DNA of 64,000 bases from DASWID01 sp049682815 (GTDB lineage: Bacteria; Desulfobacterota_D; UBA1144; Nemesobacterales; CSP1-2), in assembly GCA_049682815.1 (NCBI GenBank), contig JBAUII010000006.1:1-64000 (forward strand). Reading direction: 5' to 3'. Position numbers and translations under genes: made by a program. Shown here in pieces: positions 25,246-33,681 of this stretch. Numbering within the stretch: the stretch's first letter is position 1; the number at the start of each line of letters is the position of its first letter. The notes below the pieces were generated by a model. That model searched no databases. It was not told the DNA's origin and saw only the letters and a list, made by a program, of their open reading frames with translations.

Positions 25246-25971
25246 ATGAACAAAAAGGATCATTTGAAAAAAGCTTTGTCGCCCCTTTCTATAATGTTTG
25301 GTATCCGTCATTTTAAAATCCTGATTGCCTTGTTTTTAGTCCCGGTTTTCGTCTTTGTCCTGGGTTGTGAAAGAAGTGGATCGGATAAACGTGAGCCGGA
25401 ACAGGGTAAGCAGGGGCAGGAAGCAAAGGTAGAGAATAGCACAGAAACTGTTAATTCTAAGGGAGGTAATCCTATGGTACTCATGTCTACGTCAATGGGC
25501 GATATTAAGATAGAACTCTATCCTGCCAAGGCGCCTGTCACGGTTGAGAATTTTCTGGGCTATGTAAGGGACGGCTTTTATGATGGAACAATATTTCATC
25601 GCGTAATCCCAGGATTCATGATTCAGGGTGGCGGTTTTACCCCTGATATGAATCAGAAGCCCACAAAAGAATCGATTAAAAACGAAGCGGATAATGGGCT
25701 TAAGAATGACAAGGGCACCATTGCAATGGCGCGGACAAATGTTGTTGACAGCGCAACTTCACAGTTTTTTATAAATGAGGCGAGCAACGATTTTCTGAAC
25801 CATGGCTCAAGAGACTTTGGTTATGCCGTGTTTGGAAAGGTTGTTGAAGGAATGGATGTCGTTGATAAGATTGCCGTGGCGAAGACCGGATCAGTGGGGA
25901 TGTTTCAGGACGTGCCAAAAGAGTCGATCGTAATAGAGTCTGTAAAGGTCTTAGGACCCGAGGCCCAATAA
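25246..25971 (+). CDS. Lipoprotein cyclophilin-type peptidyl-prolyl isomerase
   Basis: A 241-residue protein. A basic n-region and hydrophobic helix end in VLGCERS, so it is a lipoprotein. A short charged linker (residues 45-72) precedes the cyclophilin domain. FHRVIPGFMIQGGG near 122 carries the catalytic Arg, and FFINEASNDFLNH near 172 and YAVFGKVVEGMDVVDKIA near 193 complete the fold. It would speed proline isomerisation during protein folding in the periplasm. The ATG at 25246 is preferred (GGGAG five bases upstream) over 25234. It is followed by purM on the same strand after 45 bases. Confidence 0.9.
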   Translation: MNKKDHLKKALSPLSIMFGIRHFKILIALFLVPVFVFVLGCERSGSDKREPEQGKQGQEAKVENSTETVNSKGGNPMVLMSTSMGDIKIELYPAKAPVTVENFLGYVRDGFYDGTIFHRVIPGFMIQGGGFTPDMNQKPTKESIKNEADNGLKNDKGTIAMARTNVVDSATSQFFINEASNDFLNHGSRDFGYAVFGKVVEGMDVVDKIAVAKTGSVGMFQDVPKESIVIESVKVLGPEAQ

Positions 25972-26016
25972 TCTGCCTAGATTAATGGGTCTCGTTACGC
26001 GATTTCCCAGTCAATC

Positions 26017-27057
26017 ATGGCTAAACTTACATATAAGATAGCGGGCGTCGACATCGATGCCGGAAACGCTTTTGTCGAGTTAATTAAGCCACTTGCTAAG
26101 AAGACGTATAAATCCAATGTTATTGGGAAGATTGGCGATTTTTCAGGATCATACGTCTTCCCGATAGATAAGTATAGAAAGCCCGTTTTGGTTGCTTCGG
26201 CCGATGGCGTAGGCACAAAACTAAAAATAGCCATCATGGCGCAGACGCTTGATACCATAGGGCTTGATCTTGTGGCTATGAATGTAAATGACTTGGTTAC
26301 TTGTGGTGCAGAGCCGCTGTTCTTCCTCGATTATCTTGCTACTTCCAAGCTAAATCCAAAGCATGGTGTGGAAATCATAAAGGGGGTTGTCAAGGGTTGT
26401 AAGGAGGCGGGATGCGTACTTCTTGGTGGCGAAACCGCGGAGATGCCCGGCTTTTATAAGAAGGGTGATTTTGATCTTGCGGGGTTTGCAGTTGGGGTAG
26501 TGGAGAATGATAAACGGATTGATGGTTCGAGGGTTCGGCCGGGAGATGTGCTAATTGGACTCTCGTCAAACGGGCTCCACTCCAACGGTTATTCACTGGC
26601 CAGGAAGATCTTATTTGAGAAAAAGAAGTTTAAGTTAACAGATAGAATCAGTCCTTTAAAAAACACGATTGGAGATGAGCTTCTAAAACCGACCAGGATT
26701 TATGTAAAGACTATACTAAACCTTAAAAATAATTTCGATATTCATGCCATAGCGCATATAACTGGAGGCGGACTCGTCGAAAACATACCGAGGGTAATTC
26801 CCAGAAATTGCGAGGTCGTTATAGATTCCACGCTTTGGGAACTACCTCCTGTTTTCTATCTAATCAAGTTGTATAGCGGAATTGAAAAGGATGAAATGTT
26901 TAGAACGTTTAACTGCGGGATAGGAATGGCATTGGTTGTTTCAAAGGTTGATGCTGACAAAATTTTAGGAAGGATAAATAAACTAAAAGAAAAAGCAATG
27001 ATAATCGGCGAGGTCGTAAGAAAAAAAAGAGGTAAGCCCGCGGTTGTTATAACCTAA
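26017..27057 (+). CDS. purM: Phosphoribosylformylglycinamidine cyclo-ligase (AIR synthase)
   Basis: The fifth step of purine synthesis: ATP-dependent ring closure of FGAM to aminoimidazole ribonucleotide. At 346 residues it has normal length. Signature blocks include YKIAGVDIDAGNAFVELIK at the N-terminus, ASADGVGTKLKIA near 60-72, AMNVNDLVTCGAEPLFFLDY near 87, GGETAEMPGFY near 140 and HITGGGLVENIPRV near 248. No other pur genes are adjacent. No clear ribosome site, so coupling with the isomerase gene upstream is possible. Confidence 0.95.
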   Translation: MAKLTYKIAGVDIDAGNAFVELIKPLAKKTYKSNVIGKIGDFSGSYVFPIDKYRKPVLVASADGVGTKLKIAIMAQTLDTIGLDLVAMNVNDLVTCGAEPLFFLDYLATSKLNPKHGVEIIKGVVKGCKEAGCVLLGGETAEMPGFYKKGDFDLAGFAVGVVENDKRIDGSRVRPGDVLIGLSSNGLHSNGYSLARKILFEKKKFKLTDRISPLKNTIGDELLKPTRIYVKTILNLKNNFDIHAIAHITGGGLVENIPRVIPRNCEVVIDSTLWELPPVFYLIKLYSGIEKDEMFRTFNCGIGMALVVSKVDADKILGRINKLKEKAMIIGEVVRKKRGKPAVVIT

Positions 27058-27068
27058 AGAGTGTAGAT

Positions 27069-27214
27069 GGGGGTCAGGCTTTGTTTATTTGCTTATTGTT
27101 GATCAAGTTCTTTTATCTTGTGCCTCATTTGTTCTTGTAATCCCACATCTTGTCGAATCTCTTCCTTTGTTTAACCAACTCCGATATTAAGCAAATAAAC
27201 AAAGCCTGACCCCC
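27069..27214. mobile_element. Non-autonomous RAYT-A element, 146 bp
   Basis: It starts with GGGTCAGGCTTTGTTTATT and ends with the inverted copy (AAGCAAATAAACAAAGCCTG then ACCCCC). The interior matches the end of the intact transposase element at 38777-39802 that encodes the transposase C-terminus (TTTGTTCTTGTAAT, then CAACTCCGAT), and then jumps to the far arm. It is thus an internal-deletion derivative that keeps both ends. It lies between purM and the TonB-like gene. Confidence 0.85.
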
Positions 27215-27234
27215 ATTATTTTGACCCCCATTAT

Positions 27235-28143
27235 TTATCTAATACTCCATCCAAAGCTGTATCTGAATATCGCCCTTATATTTAATCTTTCCAATTGCCA
27301 GCTTTGCGGAAATGGACTGAAAGGTGCGGCTACCCTTATTGCCCTTATGGCCTCGTCATCCAGTCGCCTGAAGCCCGATGTATCTAATAATTTTACTTCT
27401 TCAAGATATCCGTCGCTTCTGATCGTGAATACGAGCAGTAGCTCTCCCTGTTCTCCCCTCATGCGAGATGCTTCGGGGTAATTCCAGACTCCCTCGATTT
27501 GCCTTTTGAGCTTTAGGAAATAGGAAAGGTACCTGAATTCTGTTGTGTTTAAGTCAACGGTATCCTCTTTCTTATTTATATCCCGGGCACCAAAAAAATC
27601 CCTAGAGCTCTTTTGCTCTTGTGCGAATTGGCTTGGTGAAGAATTAAAAAGCTGTTCTTTGGAAATCTCAGGCGTTTCGTTTTTTTCTAACTCCTTTTTG
27701 GGCATCTCCGATTCCTTTAATACCTCTTTAGGAGCAGATGCAATCTTCGTCGGTTTTTTCCTGGGCTCTTGTTTTTTTGGTTTTTCTTGTTTTTTCTCTA
27801 CCTGTGGTTGCTTCCGCTGTGGCTGGGGTATTTGGGCGGTGCTTCCCCTTTTTGTGAAATCATCCCTGGTTTTTTCCTCAACTGCTTCGTGCGATCTTTC
27901 GGCTAAGCGTTTTAACTCCTTTGGTGGTTTGGTCTCCTTTTCCTTCGGTACAGGTAATTCGGTTATTTCGATGAACTTAGGTTTTTCTTTCAGGGCTTGT
28001 GCTTGTTTATCTTGTATGTAGACCTGGGAGATAGATACAATCAGAAAAATGAGGATATGAAGGAGGATAGATACTATAATGAAAGTTATAGTTAATCTTT
28101 TCGAACGCCTCCCACTCGAGCGCTTTTTGTCGACAGAATTCAC
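27235..28143 (-). CDS. TonB-like energy transducer protein
   Basis: A 302-residue protein from a GTG start (28143). The architecture is a basic N-terminus, one inner-membrane helix (LTITFIIVSILLHILIFLIV, residues 17-36), and a long Lys/Glu/Pro-rich periplasmic spacer (about 45-160). The C-terminal TonB domain has GEQGELLLVFTIRSDGYLEE near 228 and LDTSGFRRLDDEAIRAIRVA near 250. It would couple the proton gradient to outer-membrane receptors or act in a related envelope process. ExbB/ExbD genes are not adjacent. It may belong to the TonB-like/TolA-like set, and the partner is unknown. Confidence 0.85.
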   Translation of the reverse strand: MNSVDKKRSSGRRSKRLTITFIIVSILLHILIFLIVSISQVYIQDKQAQALKEKPKFIEITELPVPKEKETKPPKELKRLAERSHEAVEEKTRDDFTKRGSTAQIPQPQRKQPQVEKKQEKPKKQEPRKKPTKIASAPKEVLKESEMPKKELEKNETPEISKEQLFNSSPSQFAQEQKSSRDFFGARDINKKEDTVDLNTTEFRYLSYFLKLKRQIEGVWNYPEASRMRGEQGELLLVFTIRSDGYLEEVKLLDTSGFRRLDDEAIRAIRVAAPFSPFPQSWQLERLNIRAIFRYSFGWSIR

Positions 28144-28645
28144 GGCTTATATAATAACATCGGAGCGGCTTGATTGCTATCTTTATATTACGACTATTAT
28201 AACTTTCGTCTTTATTGTGCGCCGATACTCGCAGCTTTTTGTAGGCTCATTCATTAAGTGTAGGTTGGAGATCGCTTCGATATCCTCGCGATGACACCAA
28301 GACCTACCGTCCTGATGCCATTGCTGTAAACGTTATATGATTCGGAAACAGTCCCGCACACTAATCGAATAATTTTTTCTACATCCGGGGTTGGAAAACC
28401 CCGGCTATCGGCTGTGTCAACTCTCTAATTAACCGTTCACCCAGAGCCTGTCCTGAGTTTATAGGAGGGTTGTTTCTTTGTACCTGTGCTGAACTCGTTT
28501 CAGGATCAAGACAAAGAAAATAAAGTTTAAACAATGGATCCCCGATTAAGCCTGTACCCGAATGCCTTTGTCGGGTGCTCGTCTCCGCATGTCGCTGGCG
28601 GGGACCGTTCGAGGATAACAGATAAGTAAATTTCGAGACAATTTA
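28144..28645. other. Gene-free gap with repeat family P
   Basis: I see no gene. The stretch 28351-28436 carries a dispersed repeat (GTCCCGCAC, then CCGGGGTTGGAAAACCCCGG and CAACTCTCTAATTA) that also occurs at 34807, 36768 and 46032. The remainder holds fragments such as CTGTGCTGAACTCGTTTCAG, which resembles 762-780. Confidence 0.6.
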
Positions 28646-29464
28646 TTACTTTTCAATCCCAAGCAATTTTAACACTGAACGATTCCAACCGACCGGTCCT
28701 ACACCATCAGCATAAATTAAATTATCAATTGATATTCTTTGATCGTATTTCCCATCAGGTCTCTGAACTAAAATGGGTATGTCGACAACCTCAAGCATTG
28801 GAAGATCATTCAAGCTATCTCCCAATCCCGCGCTGTTTAGCTCACGAAATCGGTTTTTGAATATTTGTACTAATATCTGAACCGCCTTTCCCTTATCATT
28901 CTTTCCCATAATGTGATGAAATATAGCACCCTGGGTGTGATTAAAACCCCTTCCAATAATCTCTTCTTTTATGGTTTTAGCTACTTTATCACTTCCGAAA
29001 ATGATGAAGGGCTCATCATATTCTCGCATCTTCGATAGCTTTGCCAACCTGGGATCAAGGCCCGTATATTCTGAAATTTCGGATATTTTCATCTCTGAAT
29101 AGGACTTGAGCTTTATGCGGGTGTCATTTCTTATCGAATTTAATACTTCAACTAGCGTGTCGTACTTTGTCCCAAGCACTATAACCTTGTAGTCATTCGT
29201 TTCTGTATCATAGTTAAAACTGTTAATATCGTAATCTCGAGGAAAGTATATTCCGCCTCCATTTTCTGAAATGAATGGATGGCGGTTCCCGGTGAGCTCT
29301 CTGTACATTTCAATCTCGGGCCTGGTTTTACTCGAGCAGAATATCAGGGGGATATTTCTCAGCTTAAGGGCATTCAAAGCAGGTTTTGCCGCTTCGAATG
29401 AATATGTTGTATGCTCGAGTAATGTTCCGTCCAGGTCGGAAAATATCAAGCAATGTCTATTCAT
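28646..29464 (-). CDS. gpgP: Glucosyl/mannosyl-3-phosphoglycerate phosphatase (HAD-IIB)
   Basis: A 272-residue HAD phosphatase. Motif I is FSDLDGTLLEH at residues 6-16, motif II FCSSKTR near 43, and motif IV GLGDSLNDLPML near 211. GNRHPFISENGGGIYFP near 57 is the cap-region signature of mannosyl-3-phosphoglycerate phosphatases and their glucosyl counterparts. It removes the phosphate from the 3-phosphoglycerate sugar, releasing glucosylglycerate or mannosylglycerate. The start is placed at 29464, overlapping the end of the synthase gene (AATGAATAG); an in-frame ATG 9 bases upstream is the alternative. The pairing with a GpgS-type synthase favours glucosylglycerate. Confidence 0.85.
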   Translation of the reverse strand: MNRHCLIFSDLDGTLLEHTTYSFEAAKPALNALKLRNIPLIFCSSKTRPEIEMYRELTGNRHPFISENGGGIYFPRDYDINSFNYDTETNDYKVIVLGTKYDTLVEVLNSIRNDTRIKLKSYSEMKISEISEYTGLDPRLAKLSKMREYDEPFIIFGSDKVAKTIKEEIIGRGFNHTQGAIFHHIMGKNDKGKAVQILVQIFKNRFRELNSAGLGDSLNDLPMLEVVDIPILVQRPDGKYDQRISIDNLIYADGVGPVGWNRSVLKLLGIEK

Positions 29465-30665
29465 TATCTTCATCAACTGCCTGTCGCAGTTGGTCAAGAA
29501 TGTTTGGGATAGCAGAAGTCACCCTATTCCAATTTGGGATCAACGGAGAACCTAGGGAGTCCTCGACAAAACTTTTACTTGCTATCCTTAATCCTTTGAC
29601 AAATGTTTCTACCGCTAATGCCTCATCATGTCTATCAAAGAAAAGTTTATTAATTATCGCGTCGTCGCTGTATCTCTTTATCGTATCCTGTGCTGTCCTC
29701 AAATACGTCGAGATTAAGGTGCTGAAAAAGCCGTCCGAGAAGATCACACCCTCTGATACAAGCGTTCTAAAAAGGCTCTTGGATATATCTATAGACATCT
29801 TCAACAGACCGCCTTCGGGGTTATCGGAGGAGAGATTCTGGTGTTTATGCTCATAATTGTCGCACAGATCGGCCTGGCAAATTCTCTTTGGAGACACATT
29901 TCTAAATACCTCTGCCAATACTCCAACCTCCAATCCCCAGTCTGATGGTATTCGGTTTACCCTCGCCAGGTCAACGTCCATTGAGAATTCTCCAGCAAGC
30001 GGATATCTGAAGCTATCGAGGTATACCAAAAGTGGTAAATAGCCGAGAATCTTTTGCAAAGACCGTATTATTGGAGTTACAAACAGTCTTGTTACCCTTC
30101 CATACATTCTGTCGGTAACTCTCTGATAGTAACCCTTGCAAAATTCATAGCCGAGGTTGGGGTTTGCTACCGGATAGCAGAGCCTTACCAATAATTCCCT
30201 GCTATAACTCAGTATATCGCAGTCGTGAAGTGCGATGACCTCACTCGATTCCTCGGCTAGTACATATCCATAGGCTATCCATGCTGCCCTCCCTTTGCCT
30301 GGCTCGCCGACAGAGAGGCCGTTTTCTTCCAATAGGCGGAAAACAGATCTTATTCTTTTACCGTCATTCCAAATTATTTTTATTTTTTGCGGGAGAGCTG
30401 AAAAGAATTCTTTTGCCTTTTTGAACTCCTCGTCATTCGCATTGCCTAGAGTGACTACTATCTCATTCAGGTAGTTCACATGGGTGAGTTCCTTTACAAT
30501 ATTTCTTAAAGCCTCCCCCTCTAGTTCAGAATATAAACTTGGTAGAATAAGGGCTATCGGACTGTGTCTAGAATATTCTTTTAAATCGTTTTCCAACTTT
30601 TCAACATTATCTTTCCTCAGCCTGTGAAGAGTAGAAATTGCTTCTGTCTGGTAGAAATCTCCCAT
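29457..30665 (-). CDS. gpgS: Glucosyl-3-phosphoglycerate synthase, GT81-like
   Basis: A 402-residue GT-A glycosyltransferase that joins an NDP-sugar to 3-phosphoglycerate, the first step of glucosylglycerate synthesis. ALILPSLYSELEGEAL near 38 starts the nucleotide-binding fold, GEPGKGRAAWIAYGYVLA near 119 is the GpgS signature, and VIALHDCDILSYSREL near 143 contains the metal-binding D-x-D. FRYPLAGEFSMDVDLAR near 219 and ADLCDNYEHKHQNLS near 264 (with His) fit the acceptor and metal site. The phosphatase gene follows with overlap, so a two-gene pathway for a compatible solute is clear. Mannosyl specificity is less likely but possible. Confidence 0.87.
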   Translation of the reverse strand: MGDFYQTEAISTLHRLRKDNVEKLENDLKEYSRHSPIALILPSLYSELEGEALRNIVKELTHVNYLNEIVVTLGNANDEEFKKAKEFFSALPQKIKIIWNDGKRIRSVFRLLEENGLSVGEPGKGRAAWIAYGYVLAEESSEVIALHDCDILSYSRELLVRLCYPVANPNLGYEFCKGYYQRVTDRMYGRVTRLFVTPIIRSLQKILGYLPLLVYLDSFRYPLAGEFSMDVDLARVNRIPSDWGLEVGVLAEVFRNVSPKRICQADLCDNYEHKHQNLSSDNPEGGLLKMSIDISKSLFRTLVSEGVIFSDGFFSTLISTYLRTAQDTIKRYSDDAIINKLFFDRHDEALAVETFVKGLRIASKSFVEDSLGSPLIPNWNRVTSAIPNILDQLRQAVDEDNE

Positions 30666-30843
30666 CTAAGTATCTCGTTCTTTTATTTGGTTATTAAATA
30701 AATTAAATCAACATCAGAAGGTTTAAATCTAACATAATAATTTTCGAAGAGCCAATTAACCGCATCAGACGCAGTTTGGGGAGATGATCACACTCCGGTA
30801 CTCATGCAAAATGATTTGTGATTTTAGTAACGATCTATTGATA

Positions 30844-31431
30844 TTAAATAAGATACTTGATAATTATGAAGCCAACTAAAAGCAGTATGAAAAACAGTGT
30901 AACTAGAATATTAAAATATCTATCAATAAATGTTCTGATTTGTTCACCGTAGAAGTAGATTAAAGCTCCCTCTAAGAAAAACCTTCCTGATCTCCCGATA
31001 ACAGATGCCAAAATTAGTATCGTTAAATCAATCTTGAAAACACCGGCTGTTATTGTAAAAACTTTGAAGGGAATAGGTGTAAGTGCAGCACCGAGAATTG
31101 CGATAAAGGCGTTTTCTTCGTATCTTCCGCTGACATATAGAAAAGCGTTATGGCTGAAGACATAGGTAAAAAAAAAGTTATCAACAAGTTCCCATAGACC
31201 CCATCCGATCATGTAACCAAATATAGCGCCTAGGACGGATACAATTGAACATATTGCTGCATACCAGAATGACCGCTTTGGTTTACCAAGGCAAAGTGCC
31301 ATGAGGAGCGGGTCAGGAGGGATAGGGAAAACCGATGCTTCCAAAAAAGAAACAAGAGACAGGGCAGGGACAGCGTATTTAGTGTCTGCCCAGTGGAGGA
31401 CCCAGTTATAGAGCTTCTTAAGCATGTGCAA
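30844..31431 (-). CDS. YqaA/DedA-type SNARE-associated membrane protein
   Basis: A 195-residue inner-membrane protein with four to five hydrophobic segments. SLVSFLEASVFPIPPDPLLM near 26-45 is the hallmark of the YqaA branch of the DedA family, and ILGAALTPIPFKVFTITAGV near 112 is the second re-entrant half. Relatives act in lipid flipping, membrane homeostasis or ion transport; the role here is unknown. The start overlaps the end of surE by 14 bases, so the two are translated from one message. Confidence 0.85.
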   Translation of the reverse strand: MHMLKKLYNWVLHWADTKYAVPALSLVSFLEASVFPIPPDPLLMALCLGKPKRSFWYAAICSIVSVLGAIFGYMIGWGLWELVDNFFFTYVFSHNAFLYVSGRYEENAFIAILGAALTPIPFKVFTITAGVFKIDLTILILASVIGRSGRFFLEGALIYFYGEQIRTFIDRYFNILVTLFFILLLVGFIIIKYLI

Positions 31432-32185
31432 GGCTTTTGGTTAGATCTTTGGTTAGGTTTTCAAGAAATTCATTGTCTGTAAGGTCTAATTTTATTGGCG
31501 TAACAGATACAAAGCCCTCGCTAACTGCGACGAGATCGGAGTCCTCAATGCTTAAAAAGCGGAGTTCATTTCCACCTATCCAGTAATACTTTCTTCCCCT
31601 TGGATCGATTTTCTCAACTATTGGTTCTCCATAAACACGCTTACCCTGTTTAGTTACCCTGATCCCTCTGATGTCATCTTTGGGGAGATTCGGAACGTTT
31701 ACATTTAAGAGTGTCCCAATTGGTAGGCGATTCAGGATGACATATTTTGTCACTAATTGGGCATAATAGGAGGCGGTGTCAAACAGAAAATTTTGTTTGC
31801 TCGCCACGGATATCGCAATTGATGGAATTCCAAGAAGCGTTCCCTCCATGGCGGCGCTGACAGTGCCTGAATATGTAATGTCGTCTCCAAGATTTTCCCC
31901 TTTGTTTATTCCCGAGACTATTATGTTGGGCTTGTTTTCTTTGAGCAGACCATTAACAGCGACATTAATGCAATCTGTCGGAGTTCCATCGACGCTGTAT
32001 ATATTCGCGCTGATCTCATCTATTCTGAGTGGGCGATGTAGGGACAGCGCGTGGCTCGCTGCGCTCTGTTCTCTATCGGGTGCAACAACAAAAATCTCTC
32101 CTAGCGCTTTAAGGCTATCGGCGAGTACATGGAGGCCTTCGGAATTAATCCCGTCGTCATTAGATATAAGAATCCTTACTGACAT
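31418..32185 (-). CDS. surE: 5'/3'-nucleotidase SurE
   Basis: A 255-residue metal-dependent nucleoside monophosphatase linked to stationary-phase survival. The start is placed at MSVRILISNDDG; NDDG near residues 9-12 binds the metal. SAASHALSLHRPLR near 42, SGINKGENLGDDITYSGTVS near 91 and AAMEGTLLGIPSIAIS are canonical. It is the first gene of a pair with the YqaA-type gene. A heptamer repeat and tRNA-Pro lie upstream. Confidence 0.94.
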   Translation of the reverse strand: MSVRILISNDDGINSEGLHVLADSLKALGEIFVVAPDREQSAASHALSLHRPLRIDEISANIYSVDGTPTDCINVAVNGLLKENKPNIIVSGINKGENLGDDITYSGTVSAAMEGTLLGIPSIAISVASKQNFLFDTASYYAQLVTKYVILNRLPIGTLLNVNVPNLPKDDIRGIRVTKQGKRVYGEPIVEKIDPRGRKYYWIGGNELRFLSIEDSDLVAVSEGFVSVTPIKLDLTDNEFLENLTKDLTKSLAHA

Positions 32186-32237
32186 ATAACTATTTAGCCA
32201 CAAATAAAGGGCGACCTACAAAAATAAAATTCTGCAC

Positions 32238-32320
32238 AATCCATGATTCATGATACACGATTTAAGGAAGCAGCTGTTATCTTGCATCCTGCATCCTGCA
32301 TCTTGCATCCTGTATCCTGC
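32238..32320. repeat. Inverted 7-bp unit arrays
   Basis: The left arm (32238-32265) has four units (AATCCAT, GATTCAT, GATACAC, GATTTAA). The right arm (32279-32320) has six ATCNTGN units (ATCTTGC, ATCCTGC, ATCCTGT). It lies between surE and tRNA-Pro. Confidence 0.8.
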
Positions 32321-32381
32321 TTGTAGGTTCGTATTCATTTCTGCAAATTCCTGGTTGAATAGTTATCTTGACTTTGATGAA

Positions 32382-32457
32382 TGGTCGGGGTGACTGGATT
32401 CGAACCAGCGACCCCCGGCCCCCCAGGCCGGTGCGCTACCAACTACGCTACACCCCG
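32382..32457 (-). tRNA. tRNA-Pro (anticodon GGG)
   Basis: The 76-base minus-strand gene includes an encoded CCA. The acceptor stem CGGGGTG pairs with CACCCCG, with A as the discriminator. The anticodon arm is CCGGC-CTGGGGG-GCCGG, giving loop anticodon GGG, which reads proline CCC/CCU. The T loop is GGTTCGAATCC. It is a complete cloverleaf with no intron. Confidence 0.96.
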
Positions 32458-32502
32458 ATTCAATTGATTTAATCTGATGGATAGAAATGAAACCCAGGTG
32501 AA

Positions 32503-32847
32503 TTACTCAGTAATTCGCTTGATTGATTTTAACTCACTCAGGACTTCATGCAATAAAACGTTTACTTTTGTGCTTACCTTCTTCTGATTTTCCTCTTCTT
32601 TTAACTTTTTCTTTGCTCCTGCAATCGTAAAATTCTGCTCATAAAGCATGTGCTTTATTTTCATGATTAGGTGAATTGTCTCTCTGTCATAGAGCCTTTG
32701 GGATTTTCTTCTTATAGGCTTAATTTCGGGGAACTCGCTTTCCCAGTAGCGAAGAACATAAGGCTTGATTCTGGTGAAATCACTAACTTCACCTATTCTG
32801 AAGTAAATTTTATCGGGAAGTATGATTTCAGCCCTGTCGTCTAACAT
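32503..32847 (-). CDS. MerR-family transcriptional regulator
   Basis: A 114-residue protein from ATG 32847 (an in-frame TTG is 9 bases upstream). The winged-helix MerR domain is visible: YFRIGEVSDFTRIKPYVLRY near 15-34 with WESEFPEIKPIRRKSQRLYD, then TIHLIMKIKHMLYEQNFTIA. A short Lys-rich coiled tail follows, with no effector domain, as in the HspR/YfmP-like short MerR proteins often found beside tRNA-Pro. Its targets are unknown. AGTTTAAACT, a perfect palindrome just upstream of the gene (32860-32869), could be an operator. Confidence 0.88.
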   Translation of the reverse strand: MLDDRAEIILPDKIYFRIGEVSDFTRIKPYVLRYWESEFPEIKPIRRKSQRLYDRETIHLIMKIKHMLYEQNFTIAGAKKKLKEEENQKKVSTKVNVLLHEVLSELKSIKRITE

Positions 32848-32910
32848 ACTTAACAAACTAGTTTAAACTGTTTTAAATGTCAAGATGATTTAAAAATATA
32901 TATAAAATTT

Positions 32911-33513
32911 CTAAACTTGCAAAACTCCCTTAAAGGTTTTTCTATGAATCGGGGAGGGGCCGAATTTTCTTATTGCTTCCAGGTGTTCCTTTGTTGGATA
33001 CCCTTTGTGCCGCTTGAAGTTATATTGAGGATATAGAAAGTGGTAATCGTCCATGATCGCGTCCCGGGTAACCTTAGCGAGGATCGAGGCGGCGGCGATC
33101 GAGCAGCATTTGGCGTCACCCTTTATGATTGTTTCCTGTCGAATCTGGATTCGAATCGGGTAATTTCCGTCAATCAATATATAATCGGGCTGAGTATCCA
33201 ACTTTTTAACTGCTTGCTCCATCGCTAATAGTGATGCTCTGAGTATATTAATTTGATCGATTATCTCCGGTTCTATAATGGCGATAGCTGTCGTTAAGGC
33301 AGATTTCTCGATTTCACAAAAGAGTTCCTCCCTTCTTCTCGAGGAAAGCTTCTTTGAATCATTGATCCCATCCAGCCTGCATCCTCGGGGAAAGACAACA
33401 GCGGCGGCTACCACCGGTCCCGCAAGCGGACCTCTTCCAGCTTCATCAACCCCGGCCGGGAGTTTACCGTTTATCCATAGTCTTTTTTCGAAAGAATAGT
33501 CTGGAAGACTCAA
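32911..33513 (-). CDS. rnhB: Ribonuclease HII
   Basis: It removes RNA from RNA-DNA hybrids and single ribonucleotides from DNA. The 200-residue product has the first catalytic pair in AGVDEAGRGPLAGPV (Asp22-Glu23), a further Asp in YILIDG near 115, and KVTRDAIMD near 151. HKGYPTKEHLEAIRKFGPSP is the typical C-terminal block. The start is a TTG at 33513 without a clear ribosome site. It is on the same strand as the MerR gene, with a 63-base gap. Confidence 0.95.
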   Translation of the reverse strand: MSLPDYSFEKRLWINGKLPAGVDEAGRGPLAGPVVAAAVVFPRGCRLDGINDSKKLSSRRREELFCEIEKSALTTAIAIIEPEIIDQINILRASLLAMEQAVKKLDTQPDYILIDGNYPIRIQIRQETIIKGDAKCCSIAAASILAKVTRDAIMDDYHFLYPQYNFKRHKGYPTKEHLEAIRKFGPSPIHRKTFKGVLQV

Positions 33514-33549
33514 TGTTCTTGAATAGTTTTGTAGGAGAAATTATTACTC

Positions 33550-33638
33550 ACCCCATCCTATCCTTCCCCTTAAATGGGGAAGGGAAATTCATCTCCTCCC
33601 CCTATTTCTATAGGGGGAGGATTAAGGTGGGGGTTACA
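33550..33638. repeat. G/C-run palindromic repeats
   Basis: Two nested hairpins, CCTTCCCCTTAAATGGGGAAGG and CCTCCCCCTATTTCTATAGG with GGGAGG, lie within an outer CACCCCATCCT...AGGTGGGGG frame. Related CCCCTTT...AAAGGGG motifs occur at 821, 45860, 54170 and 54268. Confidence 0.6.
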
Positions 33639-33681
33639 TTATTTCTCGCAATCCTCATATCTTATCAGTCGAACTTATTTC

